From assembly GCA_020726505.1 (NCBI GenBank), contig JAHLEZ010000039.1, positions 310,001-374,000 on the forward strand: DNA of 64,000 nt, read 5' to 3'. A model generated the notes under the pieces. That model was not told the DNA's origin, ran no database searches, and was given only the letters and a program-made list of their open reading frames with translations. The position numbers and the translations under genes were made by a program. Source of the DNA: Leptodontidium sp. MPI-SDFR-AT-0119. Its lineage: Eukaryota > Ascomycota > Leotiomycetes > Helotiales > Leptodontidiaceae. This document shows, in pieces, positions 57,080 through 64,000 of this stretch (position 1 is its first letter; every line of letters begins with the position of its first letter).

Positions 57080-57800
57080 GAGATGGTTTATGAGACATGG
57101 AGTAAGTTATTCTACTCTCCCGTCTTGATAGGGGGACCGCAGTGACTAATCTCTTTACATAGTGTTGGATTTGCTTACAGCTTGTTTCTTCTGAATTTGC
57201 CGATCTTTGGCACCGACTTTCGTTAATGTAACCCAGTCGGGAATTGCCCTCATTAAGTAACACAAGCATCCTGTCTTTGTATTAGATTAGAAAACAATCA
57301 AATACAGATACGTAGAAACAGTACGCTCACCAAACTCTGCCAAGTCCTCATGATTATCAGAGTGAGTGCGGGAATGATGCACCGGTGGCTGATGAATGGG
57401 TGTACTTTTGAGACACGCCAATTACAAAACATGCTTTTAGTGATCTTCTTCCGAGTCGAGAGAGGCCCTCAATCAATGGTTCTATGGCTTCTTTTGGAGA
57501 TCGGTGTTGTCGTTGAAACAGGATCTTTTGAGCACTATAAAGGTTATTCGTTCACCGCTCACTCTTATGATCCTGTTCCGGTTCATCGCTCATTTCCATT
57601 CTCTTGAGTTTAAAATACGTGAATAAAGGGGTCGTCTTAAATTTCATGTGATTTGAATATTGTATAAATGCCGAATACTTGAGTAGAGGTGATTACAGAC
57701 ACAAAGAGTTCTAAAAACTCTTCTACATGTATGTAAATATACTGTCACTCTGCCTTTAAAAGAGTGAGGCATGTAAAATAGAAGAATTTCAGAAACTAAA
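57080..57800. other. Intergenic, nothing recognised
   Basis: Short frames only, none with family features. Confidence 0.5.
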
Positions 57801-58523
57801 CTAAACAGTGTACTGCTCCCTGAATCTCTGATAACGTTGCTGTGCCTCAAAATCCTGGTAATACGCCCTGGGCTCTTCCTCATACTCGATCCGGAGGTCG
57901 TTAAGAAATCGCTGCTGTGCATCATAGCCAGAGCTCAACCAGAGTTTCAAGTCCTCCTCGTGGAACCGCTCAATTCGCCATCTTGTGAAAGCAATCGCAG
58001 CATCCAGCGCTTTGTCTGGTTTGGTGGAAATCAACGATGTTTTGCTTTCAGGTTGGACCAGGCGGAGCTGTGGCTTGAGCTTCAGTGTGTTTTACTCCTT
58101 TCTGGCTTGCCGTTCAGCCATGATCTGGTCGAACCGCTCTCGCATAGCTGACCAAGAATCAAAAGAGGATTCCCAGGTGCCATTCTCATGAGCTTCAATA
58201 TCCCGAGCCCGCGATTCTTTAGCTGCTTCGATACGATACTTCATTCTTTCCTTCTCTCCTGGCTTGAACCAGGCAGGTTCATTAAACCCGACTTTATCCC
58301 CGTTCTCTTTTTCGTCGTCAATGTCGTCCTCGTAACACAAGGGCTTTGGTTCTTGATCATTCTCTTCTACGAACACACGTCCTGTGTGCACTTCTTCTGC
58401 GATGTTAGAGATGTGATCACGTAGCTCTAGCTTTTGTAGTACCTCGTTGCGATTTGCGTGTTGGTTAAGAGAGCAGGAAGTAGTGGGCGACTGTGCCCGT
58501 GGGGAATTGTTAGAACTTGGCAC
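57801..58523 (-). pseudogene. Charged coiled protein, one in-frame stop
   Basis: A single frame of 241 codons is open except for TAA at 58092-58094. Before it are acidic and basic segments (PKPLCYEDDIDDEKENGDKV, EPAWFKPGEKERMKYRIEAA, ERFDQIMAERQARKE). After it the same frame continues NTLKLKPQLRLVQPESK and DAAIAFTRWRIERFHEEDLK to 57801. The composition is similar on both sides, so the stop probably arose from CAA by a C-to-T change. Without it the protein would be 240 aa, helical and highly charged. Alternatively the first 143 aa are the real product. Function unknown. Confidence 0.5.
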
Positions 58524-58859
58524 GAGAAAAAGAAAACGGACTCACGAAGATGCACTTAGTGCTAAGAGGCAGATGACTCCTGTTCCAGGTGATCGATCAG
58601 ATAGTGATACGATCATCAGTACTTTTGGACATGTAGCATTGGGACGACCACTGGAGCGTAGAATATCAACCAAGCAGCAGGGAACCCAAGAGATTGGAAA
58701 CCAGTTCCACTCTCAAGATCTTGGTTAAATTGTAGAAAATGAGATTGGCCTCTCTCACCAACAAGACCGTCTTCTCTTGGACTCCGAAGGAACTAGAGGT
58801 TATAGGCGCTGGCGGGGTAGGGTTATGCGAGTCGTGGCTTAGCGCAGCGTGGGACTTTA
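58524..58859. other. Short region with a coding-like but uncertain frame
   Basis: The plus-strand frame 58447-58728 (KRKRTHEDALSAKRQMTPV, then GDRSDSDTIISTFGHV) has a codable composition and a basic, NLS-like start. It overlaps the start of the minus-strand gene, so it is not called. Confidence 0.25.
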
Positions 58860-59457
58860 CGAAGAATTTTTTTTAAATTAATATAAAATTATTAATTTCT
58901 CGTTTATTCTTTTCTTTAAACTTTTATTACTTACAAAATTTAGTTTTTTCTTCTTATAACTTGTTTATTTTTATTTAAAATTAATATAAATATATAAGTT
59001 ACGTAAATATTTATTATATTAATTAAATTTCTTTTTTACTTATATTATAAGCGTTATATTAAACTTAATATTTTCTAATATCTTCTTTATATATATATAT
59101 ATTATAATATTAATTATATTAAAAAAGAAACTTAATTAAAGAGCTCTTTATATTACTTCTCTTTTAGTTATATTATAAAGACAATATAAACAAAAGCTCT
59201 TAAAATAAGGTGCAATGTACTTAAGGCTGAGCCTTTTAAGTACTAGGTCAGTTTTTAATTTTTCTAAAATATAACGTAGTAAGACCTCTTATATTACTTT
59301 AGAAGTAGTTTAATTCTTGTTTTAAAGGCTATAAACTATATAGTAAAAGCTAGCCCTAGTAGTCGCTTTACATCCGTCATTAACTATAATAGTAATCGTC
59401 TTAGACAATAACTCAAGCTTAGTCGTCGAAGCCTAATAAGGGTTAAAATAAAAGAAG

Positions 59458-59462
59458 AATAA
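59458..59462. repeat. Target-site duplication, left copy
   Basis: AATAA before the second LTR; identical to 59765-59769. Confidence 0.75.
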
Positions 59463-59764
59463 TGTTACGACCTACGATGCGCCTCGTATTCTAACCGACA
59501 CAGGCCCGTAGCATCGCTGGCTATGCGATGGCGCTAAGCCTAATAGGGAAGACTCGGTGGCGAGCATGCGACATGTAGATGTAAATGGCCCCCGACTACG
59601 CTAGGCCCTATTAGGAGGGTCCTTCGTGTATTTATACTCGAGCTCTCCCTTACAGAGAGCTCTCCTTTCCTCCTTGTCTTTTCTTCTCGATTCTGAGCGT
59701 AGCTAGAGGCCCAAATACAAAGCTAGAGTCAACTCGCCGTATTAACCTCTGGCTAGCCGTAACA
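59463..59764. mobile_element. Second solo LTR of a retrotransposon
   Basis: 302 bp beginning TGTTACG and ending CGTAACA, a perfect 7-bp terminal inversion with TG..CA ends, flanked by the 5-bp duplication AATAA. It contains a TATTTATA-like box (~59628-59635) followed by CTCGAGCTCTCCCTTAC and an inverted GAGCTCTC/GAGAGCTC pair. No internal retroelement genes are next to it. It differs from the LTR at 52609 and so belongs to another family. Confidence 0.85.
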
Positions 59765-59769
59765 AATAA
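59765..59769. repeat. Target-site duplication, right copy
   Basis: AATAA directly after the LTR end. Confidence 0.75.
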
Positions 59770-60120
59770 TAAAAGAAAAAAGAAAAGATTTGCCTAAATT
59801 AAGGCTATCCTAAGTAATATATATATTAAAATATCCTTTACTTATCAACTACTGTTTATCTCCTTATAATCTTAGATTATTAATTAATTTTTAGCCTTTT
59901 TTCCCTTCGAGTTCTTTAGTTTAGCGGTCTTACGTTTATTAAAGCCCTTAGCTCGAGGAGTTAAAGACTCTAATACTATAAGCGTGATATAATTAACATC
60001 CTTAATAATAGCTCGTGCAGGCCGACTAGTTCTAATAAGTTCTTCGCTAAATAAAAGAAGCTATTTAATTTAAGATCTTAAAGGAGTAGGCTAAGCCGGC
60101 GGAGTCGCTAATAGAATAGC

Positions 60121-60467
60121 TGGAGAGGCACTGAGGGATAGCTGGTGATACTTGGATTGATACAGAAGCTTATTGCTGAGGAGGGAAGACTACCTCTTTC
60201 CCCTCACTGCCTTTATGAGGGCAGTTGATTACACAATTAGCGATAAGAGCTCGGACTATTACAGTTGGTATCTTGCTGTATCTAAAACAGTATCACACCA
60301 ATGTTGACATTCTCTCTCCGAGCCGCATGCTCGGAATAGAAAATACTTGAGAGTATGTACTCCCGTGTACGGCTCAAATCCAGCTCGGAGGGCCCATGGC
60401 TGATCGTCTCTAATCTAGTTAAGAGATCAGGTGAAGGTCAAAGACTGATTTGACTGTTGTCTCATGC
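60121..60467. other. Non-coding stretch with nested inverted repeats
   Basis: No ORF. At 60316-60390 several hairpin-forming pairs overlap: CTCCGAG with CTCGGAG, GAGCCG with CGGCTC, CCGAGC with GCTCGG, ATACT with AGTAT and GTAC with GTAC. May be part of an old mobile element. Confidence 0.4.
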
Positions 60468-60672
60468 TTACTGTTGACTGTTGGAGGTCTTCTCTAGTTT
60501 TGCAGATTCCTCGATTCCTTTCTCCAATCTTCGAAACGCTTTCTGTCTTTCTTCACCGTAGATCAACGACATAGAGACGTCAAAGATGCTAAGGAAGCAG
60601 TATGCTTGATCTTCTTCGCGTGTGGTGCTGAAGTTTAAAACCCATCTCATCTTCTAAGAAGCAATAAAACCA
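60468..60672 (-). pseudogene. Fragment of a HET-domain protein
   Basis: About 60 residues matching the end of the heterokaryon-incompatibility (HET) domain: STTREEDQAYCFLSIFDVSM and SLIYGEERQKAFRRLEKGIE, against the usual TTREED.AY.LLGIF.V..PLIYGEG..AF.RLQ.EI pattern. The rest of the HET domain and any downstream NACHT/repeat part are absent. HET proteins trigger death of fused unlike cells. This is a leftover. Confidence 0.7.
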
Positions 60673-60849
60673 AATAAGTCCTTCCCCGAAGAGCTTGGAT
60701 ATCAATTCTGGTAATCAAATGAACCTCAATCTCTAGAGACGTCTTATCACTTAGCTACATTCTCCTAAGGGAATATAACTCGATTGATGTAGGAGCAATA
60801 AGTTCTCGAGGTATCTAATCGCTCAGAAATCTAAACAAGACAGCTAGGA

Positions 60850-61509
60850 ACAGTCTAACAAGTGCAATATAGAGAGCATTTCTCTCCGAAGAATGCCTTT
60901 GGACCCATTGGCCGATTCGATGCTGTGGCTTAGGTTTCAAGATAAGACTATGCAGAGTCGCCAACTTGTTCCCCTAGTACCGGTACTCAAAGTCAGGCGA
61001 TTCTTCCTCTTCCGGCCAGAGGAGCCCGTCGTACGCAAGGCTATCTGGATCCATACCAGATCTACAGCTGTGGACGAGCTTGCCAAGTAGTGCGTAAGAT
61101 TTCGCATCGAAAGAAGGGGAAAGAATGTATTGCAGTGAGTGCAGTGTCTCGAGGAGTAATCGAGGCGGCAACGTTCCCCTGCAGTCCATCAGCCATTCTG
61201 CGATTCCGCTACTGAAAATGTAGGATGGAATTGGAACCTACATTTCCAAACACTCTGTAACATCAAAATCCAATGCTTTCCGTGCCTTGATTGACTTCTT
61301 GAGATGGACTTGAGGAAAGCCGTATGTCTGAATAGCCTCACCACATCTCCCTGTTGATCGTAAAGCAGGTGCTCCCAGAGATCATCGGTAGGTTGGAACG
61401 TGACATGTGCTCGTTTCTTAAGTTTCCATCCTTTCAACATACTCTTAGCTCGATGTGCTGAGAGTATCTCAGAGATGGTATTCAAGCGCGTTACCTCCTC
61501 GCCCGTCAC
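60850..61509 (-). pseudogene. Decayed fungal protein of a widespread unknown family
   Basis: Reading leftwards from 61509: MLKGWKLKKRAHVTFQPTDD, LWEHLLYDQQGDVVRLFRHTAFLK, then (next frame) VHLKKSIKARKALDFDVTECLE, an intron-like gap, and GTLPPRLLLETLHSLQYILS, KSYALLGKLVHS and SPDFEYRY. These blocks occur in a common ascomycete family of unknown role that often lies near HET or NACHT genes. The copy has a frameshift near 61317, and a TAG at 60974-60976 where a codon for Trp (TGG) or Phe is expected in the YRYWG/YRYFG motif, after which GNKLATLHSLILKPKPQ continues in frame. Confidence 0.6.
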
Positions 61510-61991
61510 CTGCCAAACCTTCTACGCCAACCCGTCGCTCCGCTGCTTCTTCCCAGTATACATGCAAGCGCCAGCGGGGTGCCCTGAATACTACCCCGCA
61601 GCCCTTGACGCTACGTTATCAAGTCCTCCAAGACCTAGCGCAGAAGTCCCAGGCCGCCTAAGCCGCCCAGCCTTCACCAGCGAGAGACACGTGACTGAGG
61701 TCTCCCCTGGCTAGACCTGACCCAGTGGGTCCCGTACCTCAGTGGCTATATAACTCCTCTCATTTCCTTCTTCATGTCTCAGGCTTCATCGGAGTGTACT
61801 CTCCGGCACCGTCAGCCTCGTTGGAGTTGGGTAAGCACGAGCCTAAAGCCCATTGGATGAAGGCATGCATGATGCATCTCGACAAAAGCAGCAGCGAGGC
61901 TGAGCCCAGCTGAATCCCACCGAAGATTGCGCCCAAACCCAATCTCTCCTCCATCAACTCGAAAGATCGTAAGCCCCAACCACGAAGAAAA
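61510..61991. other. Divergent promoter region
   Basis: Between the decayed minus-strand gene and the NACHT gene. No ORF with support. Confidence 0.5.
61747..61753 (+). promoter_or_regulatory. TATA-like box
   Basis: TATATAA about 240 bp before the ATG at 61992, followed by a C/T-rich tract. Plausible core promoter of the NACHT gene. Confidence 0.4.
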
Positions 61992-64000
61992 ATGGACCCA
62001 GTCACTGCAGTTGGGTTTGCAGCCGCCATCGTGAACTTCATCGATTTCTCGTGGAGTCTAGTGCAAGGTACTCATGAGGTCTACAAGTCAGGCTCGGGCG
62101 CGACGGCCGAGAACGCCCAAGTCAGTACGATCCTCGAGGACCTTCAGGAAGTCACAGAGGGTTTGCATTCCGACCTCAAGGTCGGCGGCAAGCACGCGAA
62201 GCAGCTGTCCAAGCTGGCGAAGAACTGCCTTGACCTGTCCCGGGACCTCGCCAAGATACTCGAGAAGCTTCGCGTAAAGGAGAGAAAGTCGACATGGCAG
62301 GCTGTGAAGGTAACCTGGGCGAGCATGAGGAAGGAGAAAGAGGTAGCTTCAATAGAGAAGAGGTTGGGGGACTATCGATCCGAAATCATACTTCGCTTGA
62401 ACATGATGCTGTTGTAGGTGCCTTTCTTCTGTACTCCCCGATCCCCGCTTAGGCCGGCCCAAACTCCTGCTAATTAACGCTTTCCTATAGCAGCCAACAA
62501 TCCTCAGTCAAAGCGCAGCTCGACAAGATGCACGCAGAATGCATGCATTTAGCCAACGAAAGTGCAAAGCACATGACCGAAGTTCACAAAGACCTTTCGC
62601 AGAATATCAAGCAACTACGAGATATGACAAGTCGCTCGGGGGAATCAGAACGGAGGGCTGGTATCGAAGACAAACAAATCTTGACCGAGGTTCGAGTCTC
62701 TTTGTCTAAGTTGGTCCTCCTCACGAAAAATATAACTCGAGAGAATTCTGTCCTGAAAAGGTTATATTTCCAGTCTATGTATCAGCGTGAGGACTCAGTC
62801 GAGGATCCAGACGGTGGATCTTTTGGATGGATTCTCGGAAGCCGGGCAGAACAGGATTGCAACGAAGAAGGCTCTCAAATCTTTGACTCAGCGAGCAGCT
62901 TCCGATCTGTGTCTACTAGAAGCTCTAGCAACTTGATCGAGGCCGAGAATGAAGCTGTATCGACCGTTCAGGCTGCTGGTACCGCTGATGAGCCCCGAGG
63001 TGTTCACATCCAAAGTTCCGTAGTCGGGAGAAGTAATCCACTTCTTGGCAGCGAATCTGCTGAAGGCGGTGGACTTAGCAACGAATACGAGGCTTCAAAT
63101 AATAACGAGGACTTTGAAGCGGGTAGTGGAGAGCTTATCGAAGATGCCATAAGTGTAGTCACCGACGCCAGTGATGTGGAAGCCAGTGATTTGGGCGCCA
63201 GCATCGCTTCAGATGCCGACCACGCAGGTGTCTCTTATTATGATTCCGAGGAAGTTGAACGTCGCCGCGAAACATCAGAATTGTTTCTTTCGTTTCTCAG
63301 GAACGACCACGGCGTGTTTTTCATCACCGGTAAAGCAGGATCTGGGAAATCTACGCTACTGAAGTATCTCGCAAACCATCGGCGCGTTAAAACGGAGCTT
63401 GAGAGTTGGTCGGTCCCAAAAAAATTGGTCTTTATTTCGACTTTCTTCTGGAATTCGGGAGACAGTTTGCAGATGTCTCTCGAGGGGCTTTATCGAGCAA
63501 TTCTTTTCGAGACTGTCAAACAGTGCCCAGAGCTTCTCCAGATTCTATTTCCTGGCGTGGATGATTGTTTCCGTCATGGTAACTCCCCATTCAGTTCAAT
63601 AGATGAGAACGCCCCATTCCGTATCTCGGACCTCAAGACGGCATTTCGAAATCTGACAATGGCGGAATGTTTTCAAAACTACCGATTCTGCTTCTTCATC
63701 GACGGCCTCGATGAGTACAACGGTGACAGTGTCGACCGTTTGGCTCTTGCTAAAAGTCTCAAAGAGATGGCCGAGTGCAAAGACATCAAGATGGTATGTA
63801 CTGGTCGGCCATACACGGAGTTCTTAGATACCTTCAATAGGGGGGGAGGAACCATTTATCTCCATGAACTTACGCGAGATGATATTCGTCGATTTGCTCG
63901 GGCAAACCTCATGCCAGTGCTACAAGACCCAGAGTTGGATGAAAACAGAGATCAATACTGGTCTCTTTTGAGCAACATAGTAGATATGTCAGATGGCGTC
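61992..64000 (+). CDS. NACHT-domain NLR-like protein (5' part, cut by window end)
   Basis: Two exons so far (61992-62413, 62491-64000+) give 644 residues. Residues 1-140 match the fungal N-terminal domain common in NLR-like proteins (MDPVTAVGFAAAIVNFIDFS, helix-rich, often with a membrane-active or signalling role). A coiled segment (~150-245) and a long acidic Ser/Glu/Asp-rich linker (~255-395) follow. The NACHT ATPase starts with ITGKAGSGKSTLLKYL (Walker A 421-429) and has FFIDGLDEY (Walker B, ~542-550) and CTGRP (sensor-like). The C-terminal repeats lie beyond the window. Such proteins control heterokaryon incompatibility or innate-type responses. The acidic linker is unusual: in many relatives the coil runs directly into a WL..G.YWISGKAGSGKST segment. 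Confidence 0.85.

Larger units (their letters stand above)
58860..60120. repeat. AT-rich block, probably RIP-mutated repeat
   Basis: Long runs of A/T with many TpA steps, including a TATATATATATA run near 59090-59102, and no coding capacity. The composition switches abruptly at about 58866. In Pezizomycotina such blocks are usually transposon remains altered by repeat-induced point mutation. A more GC-balanced solo LTR sits inside, so it inserted later or escaped. Confidence 0.65.

Noticed and set aside
58447..58728. Plus-strand frame with basic start
   Set aside because: Overlaps the 5' end of the minus-strand gene; no family features; left as uncertain.
60143..60299. Possible third LTR or MITE (TGGTGATAC ... 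GTATCACACCA)
   Set aside because: End inversion is imperfect and no target-site duplication is present (ATAGC versus ATGTT).

Overview
This window is nuclear DNA from a filamentous ascomycete fungus (Pezizomycotina). Genes carry several short introns of about 45-75 bp with GTAAGT-like donors. Families typical of the group are present: GT32 and GT69 glycosyltransferases, a PTH11-like receptor, an ABC-C pump, a fungal NACHT protein and HET-domain relics. Several dead genes carry changes that fit C:G to T:A mutation (RIP-like). The gene mix would suit Leotiomycetes/Helotiales, but that placement is a guess.

Region by region. 1-5.4 kb: a tubby-like gene broken by a frameshift, a decayed short-chain dehydrogenase and a three-exon unknown gene. 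6-14.4 kb: a six-exon glycine-rich-headed protein of 1048 aa, and a secreted, probably GPI-anchored Het-C/VWA7-like protein with a vWA domain. 15.3-28.1 kb: six contiguous genes that look like a surface-glycan assembly block: OCH1-like GT32, CAP59-like GT69, a second GT32 of the inositol-phosphoceramide mannosyltransferase type, a PIG-L-type de-N-acetylase, a UDP-sugar transporter and a membrane sulfatase/LTA-synthase-like enzyme. 28.6-41.2 kb: a secreted beta-propeller, a PTH11-like seven-helix receptor, an MFS sugar transporter and a 13-exon ABC-C transporter. 41.5-43.6 kb: a dead sucrose/alpha-glucoside transporter. 43.9-51.1 kb: a secreted BBE-like FAD oxidase, then a divergent pair made of a heme-thiolate peroxidase and a cyclooxygenase-like fatty-acid dioxygenase.

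From 51 kb on the DNA is gene-poor and repeat-rich. It holds two solo LTRs, each with TG/CA ends and a perfect 5-bp target duplication, and an AT-rich block. It also holds two small secreted ten-cysteine paralogues about 2 kb apart (effector-like), a gene with an in-frame stop, a HET-domain fragment, another decayed gene, and the first 644 residues of a NACHT (NLR-like) protein that runs off the window.

Working together: the 15-28 kb block could supply sugar-nucleotide transport, several glycosyl transfers, deacetylation and a phospho- or sulfo-modification of a cell-surface glycolipid or glycan. The peroxidase/dioxygenase pair could make and then convert fatty-acid hydroperoxides. The right-hand end resembles a fast-evolving compartment with self/non-self recognition genes, transposon scars and secreted small proteins.
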